The notes: generated from the letters alone by a model not told the origin. A stretch of DNA of 12,174 nt from Brachionus koreanus (GCA_016987375.1 PJRA01000263.1:5139549-5151722), one strand, 5' to 3'. Numbered from the stretch's first letter, positions 1-9,588 are shown. A program made the numbers and translations.

Positions 1-1314
1 ATAAAATAATTTTATTTTAATTGAAAAAAAGTATTAAAAAAGATTTAAATAAAAAGGTCAAAAAAGTCATCCGGTTTTTGAGTAATAAAAACAATGATAT
101 TACTTTATAAAATTATCATATTTTTTCTATTAAATATTTTTCTATTAAAAAAAAATGAAAATATGCTTGGTGCTTCTAGTGTTAAACTAAATTATTAACA
201 ATTGTTATTATTTGAAACTGTTAACGACTTCATTAGTCAAACAATTTTATCTATTTAATTCAGGAAAAATTCTTCTCAGATAATTCGTATTTTTTTATTA
301 TTATTTAATAAATAATTGTGGAGGAAAACCCCTGGGTTTGTCCGAATAGCCTTTTTCTTAATAATCTTCTTCATAGTTTTATATTGCATCGATGCCAGAG
401 AAGTTTCACTTCAAAAATCATCTAAATAATGCTGGGTTTTTTTGTTTTTTTTTATTACTATAAATATAAGTACTTAGCTCCCAAATGCCACTGTTTATTC
501 GAAAAATATAAACTTATAATTCACAAAATTTTGACTGGAATGATTTTTATCTTATTGTTTAGATGAAATATAAAACTTGTTTTCAATTTTGATAACTGGT
601 TAATCAAGTCTCTGCCAGTTGTACGCATTCGTCCAATCTTTTGTTTCAAGCGTTGGTTTTAAATCAAACTCTAGATAATTTCAGTTTATTGTTTTAAACC
701 ACTAGTTATTTAAGTCATTAAATGACAATCTTGGTGAGTGTCTTGGCTCTTAAGCATTTTTCTTCCATTTTTAGATGGATTTATTTCTAATGAAATATTT
801 TTTGATTTCATAATCAAGTAAAATTGTTTAAATTTATTTATCTTATTGCTAATAAATAAAAAATATTTTTTTAAATTAAAATTGAAACTATTTATCAATT
901 CGGTAATTTTTAATTAAAAATTTAGAATATTTATTTTTTAAATTTATTGTACGCAAAATAAAATATCTTAAATTTAATAATTCAAAATTTTGAAGCTTTA
1001 ACAAGTCAAAACGACTCCTTCTGATGCTTAAAATTGAATTGAAGTACCAAATTGAATTTAGTTAACTTGGTAAAGTAAATCGATAAGTGTGTTTTTATTT
1101 ACACATTAAATATTTTATTAAAAAGGATGGAAACATGAAATGAGAGAAACATGTGCTAATTTTTGGTAAAAATGAAAATTTAAAAAAAAACGTTGCTAAA
1201 ATAGTTTGAATATGTTTGTACCTTGTAACTTTAAAGAGTTATCAATGGCAATATATACAAAATAAACATTAAGCACATGTTTGGAAACATAATAAAAATT
1301 TTAATATCGGGTGT
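1..1314. other. Intergenic, AT-rich, no gene recognised
   Basis: No exon, RNA gene or mobile element can be supported here. Most of it is A/T runs with stops in all frames. Two patches are less AT-rich, around 315-420 and 590-780. Their open stretches are under 65 codons, and I recognise no family in them. The part next to 1315 should hold the 3' UTR of the SYAP1-like gene, which is transcribed leftward. A 14-bp word at 1119-1132 recurs exactly at 2734-2747 on the other side of that gene. Confidence 0.6.
1300..1305 (-). terminator. Possible ATTAAA poly(A) signal of the SYAP1-like gene
   Basis: On the minus strand ATTAAA lies about 10 nt after the TAA stop (1315-1317). It is the commonest variant of AATAAA, but it is very close to the stop, and such hexamers are frequent by chance in this AT-rich DNA. 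A canonical AATAAA also occurs further downstream near 1094-1099, so the real 3' end is uncertain. Confidence 0.25.
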
Positions 1315-2653
1315 TTACTGAATCATTTGATTAATTTCTTTTTCTAGTTCTTCAGCAGAAATACTGTCCAAGTCTTCTGGTAAATCTTTTTCCCAGTCTT
1401 GTTCATCGATTTCAGCTTAAGAAAAAAAATTTACTCAAAATAAAAAATAGATATTAATAAATCAATATTATCATTATTACCTTCTAATTTTTTGTTGTCT
1501 AATTTTAACTGCTTCAAATCGTTCCTGATTTCATCCTCGTTAAATCCATTCTGATCAAATGAATCACTTACAAACTCAGTACTTGAAATAGGCTCCAATT
1601 TTTTTTTCTCCTCAGTTTTATCTAATTTTTCTTTTGATGCTTCTGAAAAAAAAAACAACTAAATTTTTTTATTTTGAAATTGAAATATTTCAAATACCAT
1701 CTAAAGACTCTAATTGAGTTGATTGTTTAATTAAAGAAACTCGGTAGAAATAATTTCTCCAAAATTCTTCTTCATTTATTCTAAAATTAAAATTAATGTC
1801 TAATAAACTTTTTGCATGAGTCAAACTAACTTTCCTGGTACAAGCTTGAATCTCATGTCTTTCAGATTGGGATCTTCTTCCAATGTGGCCATTGCAATTG
1901 GCAAAAAGACATTAAAATCAAAGTTGAAATCAACTCCAACCGGTGGACTTCGTGTGAAATTACCACTATCTGTAGATAGTGCTAAAATTTGTTCTTTTAG
2001 TTTTTCTTCTTCATTGTAGCCAATCCAAGGTGGTAGAGATGAATCAGCATGACGCTGTGCAAGTTTTTTTTCATTAATGAATTTTTCATTTTCTTTATTA
2101 AAATCGCCAATTAAAGTCTAAAAATTTTTTTAACTCAATCTCCACATTAAAAAATGATTATTTAAAGTTTACTTTTTTCTCTAGAGCGTCTTTTAGCTGA
2201 GAAGCAGTTTTCATAACATTATCTGAAGCGTTTTTGCTAAAGGAAAACAGCATATCTTAAAAAATAAAATAGCTAAAATTAGCTAATGTTAACTAGAAAT
2301 AGATTACTTCCTAAATTGCTTGTAGTGCTACCTAAAAGTTCTGTTGTATTGCCTATGAATTCTTTTGCCGAGTTTCCAAGCTCTTTTGCAGTGTCAAGTG
2401 GATTAATATCTTTTTTTTCCTCATTATCCTGATCTGCCAATTCTGAATTCTTCTGCTCTGCTTTGACTATCTTCTCCTCTACCTTGTTCTCTGCGCTTGC
2501 TTCCTCGATCTTTTCCGATCCATTCTTAATTTCCTCTTGTTCTGTTTCGTTTTTTTTTGTAAAAATTTGCGGCATGTTAATGTTTGGCAAATTCACAGGT
2601 GGAATTGACTGTGGAAGATTATCATTAATCCAATTCGAAATTGAACCAAACAT
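1315..2653 (-). CDS. SYAP1: Synapse-associated protein 1 (SYAP1/Sap47) orthologue, BSD-domain protein
   Basis: Spliced model with six exons: 2653-2308, 2255-2173, 2117-1831, 1780-1698, 1642-1481, 1415-1315. It encodes 353 aa, close to the roughly 350 aa of vertebrate SYAP1. Introns are 50-65 bp, all GT-AG, and every junction keeps frame. The N-terminus ([11 protein letters not shown]) is followed by an acidic Lys/Glu-rich segment (about 40-95). After it come the [12 protein letters not shown] block (about 116-127), LPPWIG (171-176) and the BSD domain (about 195-255) with its diagnostic Phe-Trp pair at 245-246 in [14 protein letters not shown]. The C-terminal family motif TEFVSDSFD is at 288-296 and QDWEKDL begins at 326. 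An in-frame ATG at 2695 would add 14 residues. I chose 2653 because its MF..W start matches the family. In flies Sap47 is presynaptic. Mammalian SYAP1 is reported to promote mTORC2-dependent AKT1 phosphorylation. Orthology is seen in sequence; function here is inferred. Confidence 0.95.
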
Positions 2654-5469
2654 TTTTTTACTGATATAAATACTATTCGCTCTAAAAAGTATCAAAAAAA
2701 GTTTTGAGATAATTTCTTAAATAATATTGTGACTAAAAAGGATGGAAGAAGATAAGTAGCTAAAAAAGAGAAAAATAGAGCATAGTTAAGAGATGATGCC
2801 AATCGATAAAATAACTGTGAATAATCAAAGCATAAATTCTAAGAATATTTCGTCGCATTAATTAACTCTTGTAAAATAAGATATGGCTAGAATAATTTAC
2901 TTGTCGAAAGAAAAACAAATAGGCATACTACTTAGGAAATTATGATTTTAAATAAAAATTCAAATCATAATTCACCTAATTTATTTATGTACATTATTTA
3001 TTTCATCAGTTGCAATTGTTCATTGAAAAAACGCAATTTTGTCTCTTTTTCGTATTTCTTTTTCTAAATTAATCAAAAAAATCTTTATGAAAACTTTATG
3101 CTTCTATTCCGCATGAAAATAATATGACACGATCTATAGAAAGACTTAATTTATTTCTTTAAAGAAAAATAAATCATTTTTAGCTGATTAATATTATTAT
3201 AATATTTTTTTTGATTAATATGCACCAAAATTTATAGAATTAATTTTATCAAAATAAAAATTTAAAGACGTTTTATTAATTTACTAATTAAAATTTAGAA
3301 TAAATTACTATTGTAAAAACATCATAAAATTTCAGATAAACACGTACAATATATTAAGCAATATTTTAGTACTAGAAAGCTCGGCAAGTCAAATTAACCC
3401 AATTTTCAAAATTTTAACTTAATCATTTACGTGAAAGAAATAAATTTGTGAAAAATTGAAACTCAAAACTTAATTAAAATTTTATATTTTTAATAAAATT
3501 TTGTCAATTTCTAAATATATTTTTTATTTATCTAGAAATTTTTTAATTTTGCAATAAAGCAACTGGACTTTCTAGGATAAAATCAATTCTTGTATTCACA
3601 TTGTAAAAATAAATTCAAAAATTTATTTGAAACTCTACTTCCTTATTCTATAATTACTGTATCTATTTAGGTCATTTATAAAAAAAACACTATTCATTAT
3701 GATATTCTTTGAAAATAAAACATTCGCATTATCGTCCATTATATGCATGCTCAGTCATTAAAAAGCTAAAATGAAAATAATTTCCATTAAAAACGCTGTC
3801 AGAAATTTATTTACAAAGTATCAAGACTTTTTTCATAAAATTAAATCATAGTTGATTTGAAATACTGAAAAAAAATGAATTTAAATTGTTAAAAGTTAAA
3901 TAAATAATGACGCATTAAACTTGAGAAAGGAATATCGTACAGGAAATTTAAATTATCGTAGTATCATTTAAATGCTTAATGCCTTTAAAATTATCTAAAG
4001 CAGAAAGAAACTTTAGAAAAATAAAATTAGCATTTTAAACTATAAAAATTTAGCTTTTGTTTGATATTTAACAATTTTTAAAAGCATTATATGCTTTTTA
4101 CTCAGGTCGAGAAAATTTTGCTTTTACTAAATCAATTTTTTTTTCTATGGTAATAATCAATTGGTTTTTTTATATCTAATTCTAAATTAACTAATATTAC
4201 TCTTTAAATTAACTATTTATAAAAAAAATCAATGTATTTTAAAATTACAGTACAAAACTTATGAATTGTAATTTTAAAAATATATTAAAATCATCGAAAT
4301 CCAATCTTAATTTCCCATGAAAATAAATTTCCATTTGACTGAAACAAAATCAGTTAAATTCTCACTGGAGCTTTATTATTTAAATATAAATTGGATTTTA
4401 ATTAATTGTAATAATGGACATAATAAAAGTTTAAAATAAAATTGAAATAAATGTTGTAAAATTCAAAAAAAGAAAAGAGTGTCTATGTGTTTTTGAATAA
4501 AAATGAATAATTAATAGACTGAATCAATTATTGGACATACTATGCAAATCAAATCTTGTTAGTGCTTGTTATATTAAATTTCTTTAAAATTTCTTTATAT
4601 AAAGAAAATTTATTCTATTTTTATACAAATTTAGCTTTTTTCTCTCTTTAAAAGCATCGCCAGAATTTGGTACTAATTGAATTTAATAATTAGATATTTA
4701 AAATTCTAATCTAAATTTTTTTCAAGTCAAAAGTGTGTTAGACAACTAAACAAGGCGGATTTTAAAGCAATGATTTAATTATATAATTACTGGCGCTTGC
4801 TTCAAAAAATTTTATTTAAATAAAGGCCGGTGAAAGACACAAATTTATTTTCACCTCACAAGAGTTTTTTTATTAAATAAAAAAAATAATTTTAATCGTT
4901 TATATCATTTATTTAAAAATTTAAAATTTAAGTGCACAAAATTATTTAATTAATTAAACTCCAACAAATTATCAAATTAATTTATACTAAATACCTTTAA
5001 ATTCTTGTAAAAATTGGACTTTTAAAGCTCTGAATTGTTTATGTTAAATAATTTATTATAATCACACTATTTATATTCATTTTTTATCAATTTGTTTATT
5101 TTAATAGAAATTGTTTTAAATAGATATTGACTGAAGATGCCAGTCTCTTGTTATTTTGATTTAAAGTTTTAATTTATTATTTTTATTATTGTGCTACCTT
5201 TAATAAAACAAAAAGTTTATTAATTTTTTGATTTTACTTTTACTTATAAAAATTGATTTTTCATTACTAATTTTTAATAGACATGAAAATATGTTTATAT
5301 TTAAAAATTCAAAATTTTCAAATTTTTAAAATCATTTGTTCAATTTGAAAGTACGTTAAATAAATTAGATTAAAAAAAATTGAAACTAGTCATGAAATTC
5401 TCTATTTTCATTATATCTTCAAATTTATTTATTAAAAAAATATAATAAGTCTTTGCATTTAGCTTTAGA
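2654..5469. other. 2.8 kb AT-rich intergenic region
   Basis: This stretch separates the SYAP1-like gene from the 3' end of MCT-A. All frames are full of stops and I see no exon, tRNA or transposon coding remnant. The right end should contain the MCT-A 3' UTR. The left end should contain the SYAP1-like promoter and 5' UTR. No clear TATA box, initiator or spliced-leader acceptor stands out in this base composition. The only structure noticed is a weak hairpin at 4829-4855, with 7-bp arms and a 13-nt loop. Confidence 0.6.
5424..5433 (-). terminator. Overlapping AATAAA poly(A) signals downstream of MCT-A
   Basis: On the minus strand the sequence AATAAATAAA gives two overlapping canonical poly(A) hexamers, about 37-46 nt past the MCT-A stop at 5470-5472. 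The spacing suits a short 3' UTR. The AT-rich background lowers the weight of any single hexamer. Confidence 0.45.
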
Positions 5470-7126
5470 TTACATGCTATTTAGCTCTAAAGACTTTGTT
5501 TTATTTTTTTGCTTGCTTTTAATTGTAATCATGGAGACCAAAGTACTTAAAATCCCAGCTAGTGCCAAAGAAGTGCCACAAAAGACAAACGCATACAAAT
5601 TACTCTTTAATTTTTCTGACAAAAATCCTTAAAAGTTTATTTGACTTAAAAATTTTGACAATTTTTTTTTATCTTGCCTGCAATGAAAGGTCCAAAAATG
5701 CAACTTAGTCCTCTGAACATGTTCAAAATTCCGTTTGCATTGGCAAATGCTTCCGAACCGACTATATCAACCAAATATGGCGTAGTGAGACTATTTATTC
5801 CTGCAGCAGCCATACCAAATAAAGCAGTTGCAACTGCTTGTGAATAAAAAGTGGTCAAGTAGAAATAAGTATACATGCAACCAGATGCTACAAAGATACA
5901 CAAACTGTTCATATGGATCGGTTTGATTATTTTTCGATCGCATATGATTCCGAATAATATTCGCATTGGAATATTTACGATTCCTATGATGCCTATTAAC
6001 CAAGCGAATTGAGCGATTTTCAAAGCTTTCGCTCGAATTGGTATATAAATAAATGGAATAAAATAAACAAAGAATATTAAGAAATTTGATAAAGTAATCA
6101 AAAGAAATGAAGCGTTTAATTTAAGAATTTTGAAATTGGTCATTTCATTAAATAAGCTTTTTACTATAATAGATGCTTTTTTTGGTTCTTCATTTGAATC
6201 AATTGCATCACTTGGAAATTAAATAAATTTTTGATAATAAATTTTTTTTTTTAATTCTACTTTATGTCTTCAGTTTGGCGAACTTTTTTATAATAATATT
6301 CAATTGGTCTGAGCAAACACCCTAGGAAAGCACAAAGAAAAATTGTACTGCCTAAAATAAGCATTGTACTTTGCCATTTGAATTTTCCTATCAAAAATTC
6401 AGTCAGAGGCGCGAAAGCAAAATTTCCCAGACCTTTAATAAATTAAGAAAAAAACTGTAAAAATTATTAAAAATTTGCTTTACCGCTGCCCGACATAGTA
6501 AGTCCATTTGCTAGACCAAGTCTTTTGTCAAAATAATCAACCAAAATTATGAAATTTGTTAAATATGCACATCCAAATGAAATTCCTTTGAGAAAAAGCA
6601 TAAAAAATTCTTCAAAATTTTCTATGATATTGTTCTACCTCCAACAATGCCAAACGAAAATTTCATAAAGTAAATGGATGGAAAGTATGGTGAAATGAAA
6701 TACATTAAGCTGAATACTAGAGAGCCAGTAACAATAACAGGACGGCATCCGAATTGCTTGGCTAGAGCCGCCGAAATTGGTCCTTAAAATCAATCAAGCA
6801 ACAAGCTAACGACTAATAAATTCAAAAAGCTTACCACTTAGAAAAAGAAAACCAGTATTTAAACTTGGTATTAAGTTGGCAACTTCTTGTGTTGCATTAT
6901 AGTGAGTCTTGATCTCGTCCAACACTATTCCAAACGAGTACATGCATCCATCAAGTATAAAGCTTATGGACTTGAGAAAAAAATAGCTCAATTTTAGAAG
7001 TCTTTTAATTTTAAATCTTACAAATGCCACAAATAGGATTACCCATCCGTATCCACCGTCTGGTTTTATAAACTTTTTTTTGTCCATATCAATTTCTATT
7101 CTCTCTTCTTTTTCTTCATTAGACAT
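5470..7126 (-). CDS. Monocarboxylate transporter-like protein (SLC16 family, MFS), paralogue A
   Basis: Seven exons: 7126-7022, 6970-6835, 6782-6639, 6585-6484, 6432-6261, 6210-5678, 5627-5470, encoding 449 aa, typical for SLC16. An in-frame TAA 12 nt upstream supports the start. The SLC16 signature PDGGYGW is at 22-28, leading into TM1. The second signature, YFDKRLGLANG, is at 146-156. Hydrophobic segments fit twelve TM helices, split by a charged cytoplasmic loop at about 205-250. In TM8 the conserved Arg is R303 (VNIPMRILFG), but the residue four positions before it, Asp in MCT1, is Asn299. The TM1 Lys of MCT1 also seems absent. The substrate is therefore unknown; SLC16 members move lactate, thyroid hormone, aromatic amino acids, creatine or carnitine. 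Introns are 50-53 bp. The last is GC-AG and the first is 51 bp with no in-frame stop. The protein is presumably in the plasma membrane. Tandem paralogue of the gene at 9850-11490. Confidence 0.94.
5628..5677 (-). other. GC-AG intron (MCT-A intron 6)
   Basis: The exon upstream ends GCAG and is followed by GCAAGA instead of GT. The acceptor is TTTTAAG at 5628 and the intron is 50 bp, phase 1. The homologous MCT-B junction reads GCAG/GTAAAT at the same codon (Ala-Gly of FxAG). Using this donor restores the frame into a C-terminal TM12 exon that aligns with MCT-B. Reading through instead stops after about ten residues. GC-AG is the main accepted non-canonical class, and CAG/GCAAG is its usual strong form, so a working site is more likely than a defect. 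Confidence 0.85.
6586..6638 (-). other. Paralogue-specific intron (MCT-A intron 3)
   Basis: This 53-bp GT-AG, phase 1 intron splits the second Gly codon of FGIVGG/ISFGC. In MCT-B the corresponding sequence FGILGGIAYGC is continuous. The two flanking MCT-A exons sum to 246 bp, exactly the length of the single MCT-B exon 3. The intron contains in-frame stops, so it must be removed. It was gained in MCT-A or lost in MCT-B after the duplication. Confidence 0.9.
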
Positions 7127-8130
7127 TACTACACCAATTTATAAGGTATGATTATACATAAAAAATTCAAAAAATTTAATCAAATCAGTCAAAAGATTTT
7201 TAAAATAAAAGAAAATCTTTCAGCTATTTTTTTTTTATTGAATAAGTATTGTTTTTAATTGTTAGCTTTTTTTATTGTTACACGAAAAAAGAAAATAGGA
7301 TAAATAAAATAAATAGCATTTAAAATTTATATCAATCGAGAAAAAGTATTTGACAAAATAAAGCTTTAATAAGTAAAGAGTATTTTATGTATATTTGAAT
7401 TCGTGTAGGAAATTTTCTAATTATTTAATTTGCTTTGTCAAAACCATGAAGATGAATCATTTGAAGCAATTTCGAAATCTGATTATATCAAAAAATGACA
7501 TATAAAGCAATGAATCGAATTTTTTCCGGAATTATGACATAAATGTGCGTTTTAGGAACAATTAAGGAAGTTTATTTCTAATACCTAAACAAATGTTCTA
7601 ATACAGTTGTTTAATCAAAATAGAAATCAAGAAATTTAAAAATCGATAAATAATTCATAATTTACATGATATTTGGTAAAAAATTTCATAATTTTAATTC
7701 CTGAAAACAAATTCAAATCGATTGACTCGTGATAGCTATTTATCTGATTAAGCAGTCACATACTATGACATTTTGATTCTATAAATAAAAAAAAATTGGT
7801 AGTGACAAAAATAGTAACCAGGACTTGTAAAATTCTTGCTAAATTTGAAATCCAAATAAGTTAATTTAAGAAAAAAAAATGTGAAAAATTTTTGTGTAAA
7901 TTAAATTAGGAAATATCTTGGCTTATGCTATTTCCAAAAAGAATAATTGCAATGTGTAAAAAAATTATTAATTTGAAACTTTTTTTTTATCTACAATTAA
8001 TACAATAATGTTAAAAAAATCTATTGACAAATCTTCAAGTTTTTGTCAAGTGCCAAACGAAAGAAAAAACAAAAACTTGAAAAATATAAAAAAAAATTTT
8101 TTCTTGAGTTTAAAAATTAATTCTGTAAAT
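7127..8130. other. AT-rich upstream region of MCT-A
   Basis: This should contain the 5' UTR and promoter of MCT-A. An in-frame TAA lies at 7139-7141. A TATAAA on the minus strand at 7138-7143 is only 12 bp before the ATG, too close for an ordinary TATA box unless the leader is trans-spliced. No coding exon is supported. The far end holds the inverted repeat at 8034-8081. Confidence 0.5.
8034..8081. repeat. 13-bp perfect inverted repeat (hairpin, 22-nt loop)
   Basis: The left arm TTCAAGTTTTTGT (8034-8046) is the exact reverse complement of ACAAAAACTTGAA (8069-8081), with a 22-nt spacer. It can form a stem-loop in DNA or RNA from either strand. It lies about 75-120 bp before the retroelement relic. 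I recognise no family. It could be a terminal fragment of a small transposon, a regulatory hairpin, or chance. Confidence 0.7.
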
Positions 8131-8134
8131 TTGA

Positions 8135-9123
8135 CTAAGTGCAATAATAAATAAAAGCTGCTGAAAAGAGAGAAGCAATGTGTGACAAGAGGAACTGCAT
8201 AAACCAGTATGCTAGCGAAGCCTAAGAAGCCAGCTCAAAAGGGGACCTTAATATGCTACACATGATCACTAATGCGATATCACAACGATCAATATAAGTA
8301 AAAGACAAAAAGATGATATTTTAACAGCTGAAAAAGAGCAAGGGTAAAGATGGTTTGAGCACTTAAGAGAAGTTCTAAATAGATTAGAGCCTAAAAAGCC
8401 TTTAAAAACTTAAGCAGCTTGTACTGACTTCAATATTTACACAGAAGTGATTAAGTAAAAAGACATAAAAACTTCGATAAAGGTTCTGAAGAACAGAAAA
8501 GGCCCAGGTAATGATGCTGAAAGCTGACGGTAGTATCTTAATATGGATATTAGACCTCTTCAGCAAGATATAGCGGCAAGAACTTAAAGTCAAAAGCCCT
8601 AAAAGCCAAGCTCCCTAAAAAAGATAATGTGACAATTGAAGAGGAATAACTCTAGTATCAATAGCAAGCAAGCAGAATAATTTTAGAAGAATCAGGAACT
8701 CCTAGAAGCTTTCAAATGGAATAGCCCCCCTGTATTTTAACTTCATTGACTACAAGAAAGACTTTGATAACATACACAAGGAAGCTTTGTGAGCCATATA
8801 GATGCCACAGAAGATAGTTAACTTGTTAAAGTTCTCCTATTATAAATTCTAGAAAAAGGACAACTTAAAAGGATTCAAGAGTCAACACTGGAAGTCTGTG
8901 GAGGACTCTTAAGATAAACTAGCCTGTTTAAAAGAACAAGTTCAGTCATTAAATCAATGCATTACGAACAAAAGACTGCAAGGGCTTGGGCATGTACATT
9001 AAATGTTCCACTTGGAGTGAATATGAAAAAAAAAGCTTAGTGCAACATGTATATTTGCTTCAACCATCAAAGTCTGCAAATTATGTGCAAAATCTCTGAA
9101 AAAAAGCAACGTTCTAAGTGCAA
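8135..9123. repeat. Candidate target-site duplication around the LINE relic
   Basis: CTAAGTGCAA at 8135-8144 recurs exactly at 9114-9123, with a one-mismatch copy at 9036-9045 (CTTAGTGCAA). The relic lies between them. This is what a target-site duplication from LINE insertion would look like, but the words are short and the right boundary is ambiguous between the two copies. Confidence 0.35.
8155..9020 (+). mobile_element. Decayed non-LTR retrotransposon (LINE) reverse-transcriptase fragment
   Basis: A plus-strand block, visibly richer in G and C than its surroundings, holds pieces of an endonuclease/reverse-transcriptase polyprotein in the normal order but in changing frames with many stops. 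EASSKGDLNMLHMITNAIS starts at 8226. ILTAEKEQ then RWFEHLREVLNRLEPKK start near 8318. IKVLKNRKGPGND is near 8480, LPKKDN near 8611, RGITLVSIASK at 8643, and YFNFIDYKKDFDNIHKEAL at 8733. The last is RT motif A, with a catalytic Asp codon at 8748-8750. These match the KDK..LT..E.Q..RW.EHF.ELLN and K.LKNGKAPG blocks, LPKKGD, WRGITLLS, and NF.DF.KAFDSIH blocks of RTE-like/craniofacial-development-protein-2-type LINE polymerases. At least two frameshifts (about 8303-8313 and 8636) are visible. A deletion near 8700 removes the region usually carrying GFR.GR. The YADD motif and the endonuclease domain are missing. The fragment cannot encode a working enzyme. Clade is uncertain. Confidence 0.85.
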
Positions 9124-9126
9124 CAT
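9036..9126. repeat. Short direct repeat C(T/A)AGTGCAACAT-type, 78-bp period
   Basis: CTTAGTGCAACAT at 9036-9048 and CTAAGTGCAACAT at 9114-9126 match at 12 of 13 positions, 78 bp apart. They could mark a tail duplication at the 3' end of the retroelement relic or an unrelated small duplication. Confidence 0.5.
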
Positions 9127-9560
9127 ATTACAAACTAATTTTGCTAAATTTGCAGAGAATTACACAAATATTGCTTTAAAATGCAACTATGCATATCGAA
9201 TCATTCCGCATCAACTTGGCTTATTTTAATCACTAGAAAAAAAATTTGTTTTTTTTGTTCTTAAAACTAAATCTTCTGATTAAAAAATTTTTGCTAATAA
9301 AAAATTATCATCTAAGAACACATTTTTGAAGCTAAATAACATTTCACATGCTCTATTTATGTATTTTTTTCCTTATATTTTAAGATTATTTGAAATTAAA
9401 CAAAAAAAAAATACTGCAAGTTCTATTAATGGAATATGGTGCAGTCTTCTTAGTTGCATTATTAAGAATATTCTAGTTAAACTGAAAATTTCTTTTTATT
9501 TTATAGAAAATTTCTCAAAACCATCATTTTAAAATAATCCAAGATATGCAATTGGAATCA

Positions 9561-9588
9561 TATTTTCTGTCAGCTATTTTCTGTAAGC
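9561..9588. repeat. Two-copy 14-bp tandem repeat
   Basis: TATTTTCTGTCAGC (9561-9574) is followed directly by TATTTTCTGTAAGC (9575-9588), with 13 of 14 positions identical. It is probably a recent replication-slippage duplication. Confidence 0.8.

Noticed and set aside
361..430. GC-richer patch with a short ATG-initiated frame
   Set aside because: The frame closes within a few dozen codons on either strand and matches nothing I know.
600..690. Minus-strand stretch reading like protein (FDLKPTLETKDWTNAYNW)
   Set aside because: It has balanced codons and slightly higher GC but only about 29 codons between stops. No family was recognised and no continuation was found on either side.
710..898. 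62-codon open stretch on the minus strand
   Set aside because: Its composition is driven by AT, no domain or splice partners are visible, and it is short enough to arise by chance.
1816..2019. Plus-strand open frame of 67 codons
   Set aside because: It is the antisense shadow of SYAP1 exon 3.
2463..2669. Plus-strand open frame of 68 codons
   Set aside because: It is the antisense shadow of SYAP1 exon 1.
4829..4855. Hairpin GGTGAAA/TTTCACC with a 13-nt loop
   Set aside because: A 7-bp stem is too short to separate from chance in 2.8 kb of intergenic DNA.
5791..6003. Second minus-strand frame inside MCT-A exon 6
   Set aside because: It is an out-of-frame shadow of the transporter exon.
7138..7143. 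TATAAA upstream of MCT-A
   Set aside because: It lies only 12 bp before the start codon, not at TATA-box spacing, and such words are common in this composition.
8402..8593. Minus-strand open frame of 63 codons
   Set aside because: It is antisense to the LINE reverse-transcriptase relic, whose recognisable blocks read on the plus strand.
9047..9229. Plus-strand open frame of 60 codons
   Set aside because: It has no recognisable domain and follows the decayed retroelement; it is more likely a tail remnant or chance.
9326..9532. Plus-strand open frame of 68 codons rich in Phe, Ile and Lys
   Set aside because: Its hydrophobic appearance follows from AT-rich codons, and it has no homology that I can recognise.
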